This document shows positions 34,982 through 44,285 of a stretch of 64,000 nt of DNA, piece after piece. The DNA is taken from assembly GCF_000739575.1 (NCBI RefSeq), contig NZ_BBJO01000014.1, positions 350,420 through 414,419 of the forward strand. The letters run 5' to 3'. This DNA is from Halobellus rufus. GTDB taxonomy: Archaea; Halobacteriota; Halobacteria; Halobacteriales; Haloferacaceae. The position numbers and the translations under genes were made by a program. The notes below the pieces were generated by a model, which was given only the letters and a program-made list of their open reading frames with translations, searched no databases and had not been told where the DNA came from. The first letter of the stretch is position 1. Each line of letters opens with the position of its first letter.

Positions 34982-37321
34982 TCACACCACGAGCGTGAGG
35001 ACGGAGTCGGTGACCGTCCACTCGCCGTCCTCGGGGTCGGCGTCGACCGAGGTCGCCCGCTCCCCGTCGACGGTGACCGCCTCCGGATCGGCGTCGGAGA
35101 CGGTGACCGTAACCCGGTCTGCAGTGACGGGACCGATATCGACCGACAGCGTTCCGTTCCCCAGTTCGACTTCCACCTCGACAAGCGCGTCCGCATCGAC
35201 GTCGTACACGCGCCCGCTGGCCTCACCATCCGAGAGCGTCGCCACCAGTTCGAGGTGGTCCGGCGTCCCGGGCTGGACGGACTGTGTGGGCTCGCGCTCG
35301 GGGACGACGCTCCCCGCCCGGACGAATATCGGCATCTCGTCGAGTTCGACCGCCGTTTCGATCCACGTGCCGCCGTCGAATCGCTCGCCGGACGCTCTGT
35401 CCCGCCACTCGCCCTCGGGCAGATACACCGAGCGGGTGCCGCTGTCGGTGAACACCGGCGCGACGAGTATGTCCGTACCCAGCAGGTACTGGGTGTCGAG
35501 CCGGTGTACCGCCGGGTCATCTTGGTACTCTAAGACGAGCGGTCGGACGACGGGGAGGCCGGTCCGCGCGGCGATCTCGGCGTACGTGTACAGGTACGGC
35601 AGCAGGCGGTACCGCAACCGGGCGTACTCTCGGAAGATGTCGAGCGCCTCCTCCCCGAACTCCCACGGTTCCCGCGGCGTCGTCCCGTGGCAGCGAGCGT
35701 TCGAGGAGAGCAGCCCGAACTGCGCCCAGCGGGTGTACACCGCGTCGCTGGGCGTGCCCCGGAAGCCCCCGATGTCGTGGCTCCAGAAGGCGATCCCCGA
35801 CAACGACGCAGAGAGGCCCCCGCGGAGCGCCGCGCTCATTCCGTTCCAACTCGTCTGCGGATCGCCGCCCCAGTGCATCGGGAACGACTGGCTCCCCGTC
35901 CAGGCCGAACGACCCCAGACGAGCGCTTCTCGCGCCCCGTTGACCTCTCCGACGACCTCGTAGACCGCCTCGTTGTAGAGATACGGGTAGAGGTTGTGCA
36001 TCGTCCGCCCGCTCTTCCCGTTCGCGAAGACCGCGTCCTCGGGGACGTACTCGCCGTAGTCGGTTTTGAACACGGCGACGCCCTGTTCCAACAACCGGCG
36101 GTGTTTGTCCTTCCACCACTCGACCGCCGCCGGATCGGTGAAGTCGACGAGGGCCCCGCGGTAGTCCCCCTGACAGGTGTGGTCCATCACGTACGGCTTT
36201 CCGGTGCCGTCTTCGACGAAATACCCCTCCCGAGCGCCCTCCGCGAAGGCCTCGGTACCGACCGGGACGTGGGGGTGTTCCCACAGCGAGAGCCGGAAGC
36301 CGTCCTCGCGGAGCCCGTCGATCATCCCCTCGGGGTCGGGGAACTGGTCGGTGTCCCACTCCAGATCGGTCGATTTCTGCTCGCGCATCCAGAACGGGTC
36401 GAGGTGGAGCACGTCGCTGGGGATCGACTCGGCTCTGAGGCGCTCGGCGACGGCCTCTAACTCCTCGCGGGACTCGTATCCGAGACGGGACATCCAGGTG
36501 CCGAACGCCCACTTCGGCGGGCGGGACGGACGGCCCGTGAGGGCCGTGTACCGGCGGATGACGTCCCGGAAATCCGGCCCGTAGAAGAAGACGAACGCGA
36601 ACCGGTCCTCCCCGACCGACACCGTCCCCGACGCGGTCGAGGACTTCCCGAAGTCGTAGCTGACGCGCGCGGTGGTGTCGACGAGCATCCCGTAGCCCTT
36701 CGACGAGAGGTGAAAGGGGATGTTCTTGTACGCCCGTTCGGTTTCGGTCCCGAGCGGCTCCTCGTGCCAGAGGTCCAGCTCTCGCCCCCGACGGTCGAAC
36801 TCGACGAACTGCTCGCCCGCGCCGTAGATCTTCTCGTCGGGAGAGAGGCGGAACGCGGTGCCCGTCTCGGTCACCCGCCGCGGGTTGTGGTTGATCTCCT
36901 CTTGTGAGAAGCCGAGCGGTTCGACGCGCTGGCGTCCGAACACGTCCGGGTCGGAGCGCTGCTCCTCGAAGACGACGTCGCCGGTGTCGGCGTCCCTGAC
37001 GACGAACGACCACTCGTCGAGGCCGATCGAGAGGTCGAGCGCGCCGGTTTCGAGCCGGAGCGTCTCGTCGGTCTCGACGACGTTTAGATCGAATTCCGTC
37101 GAGACGGCGTCGGTGTCTAGCGGGGGATACTCGCTCTCGGCGGCGACCTCCGGGTTCGCCTGGAGCTCGAACCGGAACGTTCGGGGGCCGTACAGCTGCA
37201 GGGTCACCGGAACGGTGCGAGGCGTCGCAGACTCCGGGGCGACCACGTCGCACTCGAGGCGTACCGTTCGGTCCTCGACGGCGTAGTCGGCCACGGCGTC
37301 GACGGTAATGCGTTCACTCAT
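34982..37321 (-). CDS. GH31 alpha-glycosidase, alpha-xylosidase (YicI)-like
   Basis: 779 residues, full length for the YicI branch. Nucleophile Asp421 in VFKTDYGEYVP and acid/base Asp487 in FPMHWGGD match the paired aspartates of GH31. The sequence around the nucleophile (KTDYGE) and the RSAWTGSQSFPMHWGGD block are closer to alpha-xylosidases than to alpha-glucosidases, which have W-x-D-M-N-E. There is no signal peptide, so it acts on imported oligosaccharides such as isoprimeverose. First gene of an operon with an ABC ATPase and an IclR regulator. Divergent from the GH3 gene. Confidence 0.9.
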   Translation of the reverse strand: MSERITVDAVADYAVEDRTVRLECDVVAPESATPRTVPVTLQLYGPRTFRFELQANPEVAAESEYPPLDTDAVSTEFDLNVVETDETLRLETGALDLSIGLDEWSFVVRDADTGDVVFEEQRSDPDVFGRQRVEPLGFSQEEINHNPRRVTETGTAFRLSPDEKIYGAGEQFVEFDRRGRELDLWHEEPLGTETERAYKNIPFHLSSKGYGMLVDTTARVSYDFGKSSTASGTVSVGEDRFAFVFFYGPDFRDVIRRYTALTGRPSRPPKWAFGTWMSRLGYESREELEAVAERLRAESIPSDVLHLDPFWMREQKSTDLEWDTDQFPDPEGMIDGLREDGFRLSLWEHPHVPVGTEAFAEGAREGYFVEDGTGKPYVMDHTCQGDYRGALVDFTDPAAVEWWKDKHRRLLEQGVAVFKTDYGEYVPEDAVFANGKSGRTMHNLYPYLYNEAVYEVVGEVNGAREALVWGRSAWTGSQSFPMHWGGDPQTSWNGMSAALRGGLSASLSGIAFWSHDIGGFRGTPSDAVYTRWAQFGLLSSNARCHGTTPREPWEFGEEALDIFREYARLRYRLLPYLYTYAEIAARTGLPVVRPLVLEYQDDPAVHRLDTQYLLGTDILVAPVFTDSGTRSVYLPEGEWRDRASGERFDGGTWIETAVELDEMPIFVRAGSVVPEREPTQSVQPGTPDHLELVATLSDGEASGRVYDVDADALVEVEVELGNGTLSVDIGPVTADRVTVTVSDADPEAVTVDGERATSVDADPEDGEWTVTDSVLTLVV

Positions 37322-37410
37322 CGTACCAACGACGGCGCGGCTCTCGGTAATAAAACTACTCCGTCGGGTGCGCGATTTTTTGATCCCGGGGGGTGTATTA
37401 CCGCAGAACG
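37322..37410. promoter_or_regulatory. Divergent promoter between GH31 operon and GH3 gene
   Basis: 89 bp. TATA-like boxes: TTTTATTA on the minus strand near 37349-37356 (about 28-35 bp before the GH31 ATG) and ATTTTTTGAT near 37375-37384 for the GH3 gene. The sequence CGGTAATA (37345-37352) is repeated as its inverse TATTACCG (37396-37403), an 8-bp inverted repeat whose arms touch both promoters. It is a candidate site for the nearby IclR regulator. Base matches are exact; function is inferred. Confidence 0.5.
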
Positions 37411-39635
37411 ATGGCCGCTACTCCCGCTGTGGACCGACTCGTCGAGGAACTGCCGCTGGAAGCGAAGGTCGCACAGCTCGGGAGCGTGCGGATCGGATCG
37501 CTGCTGGAAGACGGCCGATTCTCTCCCGAGCGAGCCCGAGCGGAGATCCCGCACGGCGTCGGTCGCGTGACGCGCGTGGGCCGGGAGAGCGGACTCTCGC
37601 CGTCTGCGCTCGCGGACGTCGTCGCCGACGTTCAGTCGTTCTTGCGCGCGGAGACGCCGTACGGCATCCCCGCGTTCGTCCGCGAGGAGAGCCTCTGCGG
37701 CTACGCCGGGCGGCGCGGGACCGTCGTCCCCCAGGCGATCGGGATGGCGAGTACGTGGGACCCGTCGCTCGCGGAGGAGGTCGCCGCAGCCGTCGGCGAT
37801 CAGTTGCGCGCCGTCGGCTGCCAACTGACCCTCTCGCCGGTGGCGGACCTCGGCGTCGAACCGCGCTGGGGCCGCATCGAGGAGACGTTCGGCGAGGATC
37901 CGGCGCTCGCGTCGGCGATGACTGAGAGCGTCGTCACCGGATTCCGCGAGGCGGAGGTCGATCCGACGCTCAAGCACTTCGTCGGCCACGGGCGGCCGGC
38001 CGGCGGACGGAACCGCGGTCGCCGACGGCCTCCCTGCGGGAGATGCGCGACGCCGACCTGAGACCGTTCCGGGCCGGCCTCGAGGCGGGCGCGCCGTCGG
38101 TGATGGCCGCGTACAACACCGTCGACGGCGTGCCCTGCCACGCGAATCACCGGCTTCTCACCGGAATCTTGCGCGAGGAGTGGGGCTTCACCGGCACCGT
38201 CGTCTCCGACGGGCGGGGCATCGAACTCCTGGCCACCGAGTACGGCGTCGCCTCCGACGAGAGAGAAGCCGGCGTGCGGGCGCTGTCGGCGGGGATCGAC
38301 GTCGAACTGCCGGAGACCGAGTGCTTCGGCGACCGGCTGGTCGCGGCCGTCGCCGAGGGCGACGTCGACGAGTCGCTCGTCGACCGCGCGGTCCGCCGTC
38401 ACCTCGGACAGAAGGTCCGTGCGGGCCTGTTCACCGACCCGCTGCCTGACCCCTCGTCGACCGACGAGGCGTTCGAATCCGACGCGGTTCGTCGGCTCGC
38501 ACGCCGGGCCGCGCGGCGGTCCCAGGTACTCCTCTCGAACGACGGCGTCCTGCCGCTGTCGACCGACGCCACGGTCGCGGTGGTCGGCCCCAGCGCCGAC
38601 GCGCCCCGGAACCTGCTGGGGAACTACTCGTACGCCGGCGCGGAGCAGCGCGACGGGGGCGTGGCCGTCACGACGCCGCGGGGGGCGCTGTCCGAGCGAG
38701 TGGGGACGGTCGAGTACGCGCGGGGATGTGGAATTCGGGCGGGGCCGACCGACAACGTCGATGAGGCGGTCGGAGTCGCAGCCGACGCGGACGTCGTCGT
38801 GGCCTGTCTCGGCGGTCGATCGGGGATCGACGTCGAACGCGACTCCTCGGGCACGGCCGGGGAGGGCCTCGATCGGGCGACACTCGGTCTCCCCGGACGG
38901 CAGTACGAGCTACTCGACGCGATCGCGTCGACGGCAACGCCGGTCGTCGTCGTCCTCGTGAGCGGACGCCCCCTGGCCGTGCCCGAAGTGGTCGAACGGG
39001 CGAGCGCGATCGTCGCCGCGTGGCTGCCGGGCCAGGAGGGCGGCGCTGCGATCGCCGACGTCCTTCTCGGCTCCGACCCGGGCGGGCGGCTACCGGTCTC
39101 GCTCCCGCGCTCGGTGGGTCAGCTCCCGGTCCACTACCGACAGCCGCCGGTTTCGGGCGACGAGTACGTGTTCTCCCGGGCCGACCCGCTGTTCCCGTTC
39201 GGACACGGGGAGAGCTACGCCGAGTTCGCGTACGAGGACTTCGACGTCGACGCAGCGTCGACGACCACCGACGGGACGCTGCGGGCGTCGGTCGCCGTGG
39301 AGAACGTTTCGTCTCGTGACGGCACCGAGGTCGTACAACTGTACGCCGGACACCGCGGCGGACGCTCCGTCCGCCCGAGCCGGGAGATCGTCGGATTCGG
39401 ACGGGTCTCCATCGACGCGGGCGATCGGGTCGAGATCGAGTTCTCCCTGCCCGCCGCCGCGCTGGCCACGTACGCACCCTCTGACCGCCTGCTCGTCGAA
39501 CCCGGCAGCGTCGACCTCGCGGTGGGTCGATCGGCGACCGATCTGCGTGAGCACGAGACCGTCGAGCTGATCGGCGAGCCGCACGCGCCGACGGAGCGGC
39601 CGTCGGTCGCCGACACGACTGTTCGGACCGCGTAA
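37411..39635 (+). pseudogene. GH3 beta-glucosidase/beta-xylosidase, broken by one frameshift
   Basis: Starts at ATG 37411. The N-terminal GH3 barrel has FGEDPALAS and KHFVGHGRPAGG. At about 38009-38010 one base is missing; reading resumes in the next frame with LREMRDADLRPF, then the nucleophile region FTGTVVSDGRGI, the C-terminal alpha/beta sandwich and a fibronectin-type III-like end (VAVENVSSRDGTEVVQLY). Length 2225 bp is one base short of 742 codons. No other lesion is seen, so a sequencing error or very recent mutation is as likely as a pseudogene. If intact, it would hydrolyse beta-linked gluco- or xylo-oligosaccharides in the cytoplasm. Confidence 0.85.
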
Positions 39636-39665
39636 CCGCCGCGCCTGTCTGTAGCCATCACAATC

Positions 39666-39671
39666 TTTAAT
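39666..39671 (+). promoter_or_regulatory. TATA box for sugar-acid dehydratase gene
   Basis: TTTAAT ends 25 bp before the ATG at 39697, matching the haloarchaeal TTTWWW box at the spacing of a leaderless transcript. This also supports ATG 39697 over the GTG at 39694. Confidence 0.55.
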
Positions 39672-39696
39672 TCCGGTATCCGCGACTGCAAAGGTG

Positions 39697-40962
39697 ATGC
39701 CACAAGACGACCAACCGGACTATCGGATTCCACAGGGCGGCGGCGTCCCGTGGCGAGATATGGGGATGGACGAGACGCACCGGCCGCCGGAGCGCGACGT
39801 CGAGATCACGGGGATCGAGACGATGGCCATCGCGGGCAACTTCACGTGGGGGATCGTCAAGGTCGAGACTGACGCCGACGTGTACGGGCTCGGCGAGACG
39901 TTCCGCGCGGAGGCCGCGCTCGATATGGCCGGTCGGATGGAGATCGACCTCGAAGGGGAGAACCCGCTCGACACCGACCGCATCCGCGAACTGCTCGAAC
40001 AGCGCTACACGGGGACCGGTCGGATCGGGCAGGCAGCCTTCACCGCGATCGAGACGGCCTGTTACGACATCAAGGGCAAGCTGTTCGACGTCCCCGTCTA
40101 CGAGCTCCTCGGCGGGAAGTACCGAGACGAGATCAAGATCTACTGCGACACTCACGGCGGGGAGTCGCTCGGCGAGGCCACAGAGCACGACCCCACCGAC
40201 GTGTACACGCCCGAGTCCTACGCCCGCGCGGCCCGCGAGGTCGTCGACGAGGGGTTCGAGGCGCTGAAGTTCGACCTCGACGTCCCGACGCACAGCGAGT
40301 ACGACGAGGCGAATCGACGGATGGACAACGAGGCGCTCGAACACAAGGTCAGCCTCGTCGAGGCCGTCCGCGAGGAGATCGGATACGACGTCGATCTCGG
40401 GATGGACCTCCACTGGAACTTCACGACCGAGACGGCGATCCGACTGGGGAAGAAGCTCGAGCGATTCGATCTGGCTTGGATCGAAGACCCCGTCCCCCCG
40501 GAGAAGACCGAATCCCAGAAGCGGGTCACCGCAGCGCTGGACACGCCGGTCCTGACCGGAGAGAACCTGGTGAAGGCCAACCAGTTCAACACGGCCGCCC
40601 GCGAGGGGATGATGGACATCGCCGCGCCGGACGTCAACAAGTGCGGCGGGCTGGGGGAGTACGTCGACATCGCGACCGTCTGTGACCTGTACGGGATCCC
40701 GATCGCCTCGCACAACATCTCCAGTCCCCTCGGGACGATCGCCGGGGCGCACGTCTCCGCGGCGATCCCCAACTTCCTCTGTATGGAGTGGCACTCCCGG
40801 GACGTCCCGTGGTGGAACGACATGTGCACGCGCGTCGAGGGATCCGGGCCGATCCTCGAAGACGGCTACATCGACGTGCCCGAGGGCCCTGGTCTGGGCG
40901 TCGAACTGAACCGCGATCTGTGCGAGCGGTATCTCGTCGACGGCTACGATCTGATCGTCTGA
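39697..40962 (+). CDS. Enolase-superfamily sugar-acid dehydratase (D-xylonate/galactonate dehydratase-like)
   Basis: 421 residues. Mandelate racemase-type fold. Metal ligands D237, E263 and E289 in DLGMDLHW, AWIEDPVP and VLTGENL; H239 two residues after the first Asp and H339 in IASHNISSP are the acid/base pattern of sugar-acid dehydratases such as galactonate dehydratase. K191 lies in ALKFDLD. With the xylose dehydrogenase-like and semialdehyde dehydrogenase genes further on, D-xylonate (giving 2-keto-3-deoxyxylonate) is the likely substrate; Haloferax xylonate dehydratase belongs to the same superfamily. Galactonate or arabinonate cannot be excluded. Confidence 0.88.
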   Translation: MPQDDQPDYRIPQGGGVPWRDMGMDETHRPPERDVEITGIETMAIAGNFTWGIVKVETDADVYGLGETFRAEAALDMAGRMEIDLEGENPLDTDRIRELLEQRYTGTGRIGQAAFTAIETACYDIKGKLFDVPVYELLGGKYRDEIKIYCDTHGGESLGEATEHDPTDVYTPESYARAAREVVDEGFEALKFDLDVPTHSEYDEANRRMDNEALEHKVSLVEAVREEIGYDVDLGMDLHWNFTTETAIRLGKKLERFDLAWIEDPVPPEKTESQKRVTAALDTPVLTGENLVKANQFNTAAREGMMDIAAPDVNKCGGLGEYVDIATVCDLYGIPIASHNISSPLGTIAGAHVSAAIPNFLCMEWHSRDVPWWNDMCTRVEGSGPILEDGYIDVPEGPGLGVELNRDLCERYLVDGYDLIV

Positions 40963-41119
40963 GGCCGCTTTCTTCAACCCGCTTTGCGGGCCGTTTCGCG
41001 AGGATCGCGGTCGTTGGGATGGTCTCGACAACGTCACAGAAACTTCGATCGCTCGAAGGTGCGCGAGTCGCGGTCGAAAGACGAGCGGTACGTCGTGAGG
41101 GCCGGTCCCTCGCCGTCGA

Positions 41120-41980
41120 TTACGCCTTTCCGGTCGCCGTGAGCCCCTCGACGACCTTCCGCTGGAAGAACAGCATGAAGAGGATGAGCGGTATCACGGA
41201 CATGAACACGGCCGCAGAGATCGTTCCCCACGGGTACTGGAACTCGCCCTGATAGAGCGCGATGCCGACCGTGATCGTCCGCATCGAGTCCTCCGTCATG
41301 AACGTCAGCGCGAAGAGGAACTCGTTCCACGCGTAGATGAACACGATGATCGCCGCCGTCGCCATCGCCGGGGCCGAGACCGGGAGGATGATCCGGAAGA
41401 GCACGCCCACGCGCGAGAGGCCGTCCATCAGGCCGGCCTCCTCCAACGAGTCGGGGAGTTCCTTGAAGTACGCCTGGAAGATCCAGACGGCGAACGGCAA
41501 CTGGAACGCGGCGTAGGGGATGATGAGCCCGAGGTAGTTGTTGAGCAGCCCCCACGACCGAGCCAGGCTGAAAAGCGGGATGAGCCGGGCGATGAACGGC
41601 AGCATCGCCGTGCCGAGGATGAGAAGGAGGACGGGAAGCTTGAACCTGAACCGAAGCCGAGAGAGCGCGTACCCCGCGAGCGACCCGAGCAACACGTCCA
41701 GCACGGCCGTACCCGTGGCGACGATCGCGCTGTTGAGCAGGTATCTGAAGAACGGCGCTCCCTGGATCGCCGCTCGGTAGTTCTCTAAGGTCGGATCCCG
41801 CGGGATGTACTCGACGGGGAACGTGACGACGTTGCCCGGCTGTTTCAGCGACGTGATGAGCATCCAGAGGATGGGGAACACCGAGATCAGGGCGATGACG
41901 AAGATGCTCCCGTAGAATCCCAGTTTCTTGCCGACCCACTGGAACCGCTCGATCTCGAACGCGGAGGAGTCGTGGCTCAT
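41120..41980 (-). CDS. Sugar ABC transporter permease (MalG-type)
   Basis: 286 residues with six predicted transmembrane helices. It carries the coupling motif EEAGLMDGLSRVGVLFRIIL (the EAA loop) and the C-terminal AAVFMSVIPLILFMLFFQRK that closes MalG-like permeases. It is the downstream partner of the MalF-type permease; the genes are one base apart. Together with the binding protein at 48811 and the ATPase at 33780 it would form a CUT1 importer for oligosaccharides. Confidence 0.92.
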   Translation of the reverse strand: MSHDSSAFEIERFQWVGKKLGFYGSIFVIALISVFPILWMLITSLKQPGNVVTFPVEYIPRDPTLENYRAAIQGAPFFRYLLNSAIVATGTAVLDVLLGSLAGYALSRLRFRFKLPVLLLILGTAMLPFIARLIPLFSLARSWGLLNNYLGLIIPYAAFQLPFAVWIFQAYFKELPDSLEEAGLMDGLSRVGVLFRIILPVSAPAMATAAIIVFIYAWNEFLFALTFMTEDSMRTITVGIALYQGEFQYPWGTISAAVFMSVIPLILFMLFFQRKVVEGLTATGKA

Positions 41981-41981
41981 C

Positions 41982-42973
41982 TCACCGCACCTCCGGTTCG
42001 TAGAGGGTCCCGACGTACACCATCGCGATGGCGAGCGCCACCAGCGTGATCACCGTCGCCGTCGCGGCACCCTCGCCGAAGTTGAGCCGGGTGAACGTCA
42101 GCTGATGGTCGAACAGCACGAGCGTGGTCGTCGCCGACGCCGGACCGCCGCCCGTGAGCCCGAACGGGAGCCCGAACGCCTGGAACGCGGGGAGCGTCCG
42201 GAAGATGAGTGCGACGAGCAGCGTCGGTTTCAGAAGCGGGAGCGTGATGTCCCAGAACTGTCGGACCCGGGAGGCACCGTCCATCCGCGCCGCCTCGTAG
42301 AGGTGGTCCGGGATCGACTGCAGCCCCGCGAGGAGGATCAGCGCCATGAACGAACTCGTCTTCCAGATGGTGATGAACAGCATCGAGTAGAGCGCCGTGT
42401 CGGGCCTCGCCAGGAACGGGAAGGGTTGCTGGAGGAGTCCGACGCGGATGAGGAGGTCGTTTATCACGCCGTACTGGCCGTTGAACATCCACGCCCAGAT
42501 CCGGGCGTTGATGACCGTCGGGATCGCCCAGGGGAACAGGATCGCCGCCTGCGCGAAGTACTTGCCGCGGAACTCGCGGTTGAGAAGCAGCGCGAGACCC
42601 AGCCCGAGGACCAACTCGATCGGCACGCTGACGAACGTGTAGATGAGCGAGACCCGCAGCGCGTTCCAGAACCCGTCGCCGTTCAGGAATGGTCCAGCAG
42701 GGGGCCGCTCCCGTAGATCTCGCGGTAGTTCTCCAACCCGACGAACTCGCGCGGGTTCATCTCCAGCACGTAACCGGTGTGAAGGCTCCCGATGACGGTG
42801 TCGAAGATCGGATAGAACGACACCGCCAGCAGGAACGACACCACCGGGGTCAATAGGATCACGGCCAGCTCCTCCTCGGTAAACCGGAGGTCACGGTACC
42901 GTTGTAGTCTACTCTGTCGTCTCGAGCCCTCTCGGCGAGGTGACTCGGACGAAGCTTCTGCAGTTTTCACCAT
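41982..42973 (-). pseudogene. Sugar ABC transporter permease (MalF-type), broken by one frameshift
   Basis: Starts at ATG 42973 with a charged cytoplasmic tail, then the first helix (EEELAVILLTPVVSFLLAVS) and periplasmic-side GLENYREIYGSG. At 42689-42690 one base is missing, and the in-frame reading stops at 42683. The next frame continues with FLNGDGFWNALRVSLIYTF, five more helices and the EAA loop (YEAARMDGASRVRQFWDITL). Total length 992 bp is one base short of 331 codons, i.e. 330 residues, normal for MalF-type permeases. All other features are intact. Confidence 0.85.
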
Positions 42974-43085
42974 TCGTATGCGTACACGAGCGTCTTTCGT
43001 TATAAAATTACAGGGGTGACTCGGACCGCCTCCGACGGCAGCAACGTACTTTTATAATACACTGACACAGAAGACCGAGTACACG

Positions 43086-43220
43086 ATGCTTAGACGAGTC
43101 CGTACCCAAGTGGGAGAGGCGAGCGCCCGGTGGCGACGCAGGATCACGGCGGCCGACCGCGGCTGGAAGGCGACGGCACTCGGTGTCGCGATCGTTCTCC
43201 TGACGGTGTCGGTCTTCTGA
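43086..43220 (+). CDS. 44-residue single-helix membrane protein upstream of YeiH gene
   Basis: ATG 43086 to TGA 43220. A basic N-terminal half (RRVRTQ...RWRRRITAADRG) is followed by one hydrophobic helix, ATALGVAIVLLTVSVF. The stop codon overlaps the start of the YeiH-type gene by one base (TGATG), so the two are translationally coupled. A TATA-like TTTTATAATA lies about 28-38 bp upstream, at 43050-43059. No family known to me. It could be a small partner of the transporter or a leader peptide. Confidence 0.6.
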   Translation: MLRRVRTQVGEASARWRRRITAADRGWKATALGVAIVLLTVSVF

Positions 43221-44197
43221 TGTCGCTGCTCCGCCGGATCGGACCCGGGCTACTGCTTTTGGCGGCGCTCGGGGGAACCGCTCGGGCCGTGGGTGCGACC
43301 ACCCCGTTGAACCCGCTCATCGTCGCAATTGCCCTCGGGGCGATCGCCGCCGCCACCCTCGGCGTTCCCGCGTGGGCGAGACCCGGCGTCGACCGCCACA
43401 AACTGATCCTCGAAGTGGGCATCGTCCTCCTGGGCGCACAACTCACGCTCGGACAGTTGACCTCGACCGGGCCCTCCGTAGTCGGTCTCGCCGTCGGCGT
43501 CGTCGCCCTCGGCGTGCTGTTCGTCGAACTCGTCGGCCGGTGGGCGGGGCTCGAAGCGAAGACTCGCTCGCTGCTGGCGGCCGGTGCCAGCGTCTGCGGC
43601 GTCTCGGCGATCATCGCCGTCGCCGGGAGCATCGACGGCGACGAGGCGGACATCAGCTACGCGGCGGGAACCGTCCTCCTGTTCGACGCCGTCACGCTCG
43701 TCGCGTTCCCGGCCGTCGGCTCCCTCCTCGGCCTTCCGGACCGGACCTTCGGGATCTGGGCGGGGCTCAGCCTATTCTCGACCGGGCCGACCACCGCCGT
43801 CGGGTTCGCCATCTCGGAGGTCGCCGGGCAGTGGGCCACCGTCACCAAACTCATTCGGAACACGCTCATCGGGGTGCTGGCCGTCGCCTACGCGATCTAC
43901 TACTCCGGCGGCGAGCGCCGGACCGGCCCGAGCGCGGTCTGGAACCAGTTCCCGAAGTTCCTCGTCGGGTTCCTCCTCGTGGCGGTCGTCGTCAACCTCG
44001 GCACCGTCGACGGCTCCACCAGAGCCGTGCTCGGGCGGATCAGCGACTGGCTGTTCGCGTTCGCCTTCGTCGGCCTCGGCGTCGAGTTGAACCCGCGCCG
44101 GCTCCGATCGACCGGGATTCGGCCGTTGGCCGTCGTCCTCGCGCAGTTCCTCACGGTCAGCCTGTTGGCACTGGGAGCGGTCCGACTCCTCGTGTGA
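43220..44197 (+). CDS. YeiH-family putative sulfate exporter
   Basis: 325 residues from ATG 43220, about ten transmembrane helices. The family is UPF0324/YeiH, with the VCGVSAIIAVAGSI and GLSLFSTGPTTAVGFAISEV stretches and the C-terminal FAFVGLGVELNPRRLRSTG motif. Members are annotated as putative sulfate exporters, with some linked to sulfoacetate breakdown or cysteine metabolism, but few are tested. Coupled to the small protein upstream and running toward the threonine synthase-like gene at 44286. Confidence 0.88.
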   Translation: MSLLRRIGPGLLLLAALGGTARAVGATTPLNPLIVAIALGAIAAATLGVPAWARPGVDRHKLILEVGIVLLGAQLTLGQLTSTGPSVVGLAVGVVALGVLFVELVGRWAGLEAKTRSLLAAGASVCGVSAIIAVAGSIDGDEADISYAAGTVLLFDAVTLVAFPAVGSLLGLPDRTFGIWAGLSLFSTGPTTAVGFAISEVAGQWATVTKLIRNTLIGVLAVAYAIYYSGGERRTGPSAVWNQFPKFLVGFLLVAVVVNLGTVDGSTRAVLGRISDWLFAFAFVGLGVELNPRRLRSTGIRPLAVVLAQFLTVSLLALGAVRLLV

Positions 44198-44249
44198 GAC
44201 CGGGTCGTCAGCTGCTGAATCCGACCTTGGCCCGCACCGAACCCGAACA

Positions 44250-44257
44250 TTTTTTAT
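44250..44257 (+). promoter_or_regulatory. TATA box for threonine synthase-like gene
   Basis: A TTTTTTAT run lies 28-36 bp before the GTG start at 44286, the expected position for the TATA box of a leaderless transcript. Confidence 0.5.
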
Positions 44258-44263
44258 CTGGTA

Positions 44264-44277
44264 AAACCGATCGGTTT
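44264..44277. promoter_or_regulatory. 14-bp perfect palindrome, candidate operator
   Basis: AAACCGATCGGTTT is an exact palindrome lying between the TATA box (44250-44257) and the start codon at 44286, across the expected transcription start. GGTAA and TTACC arms flank it further out. Such a placement suits a repressor site; the regulator is unknown. Confidence 0.5.
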
Positions 44278-44285
44278 CCGTTACC

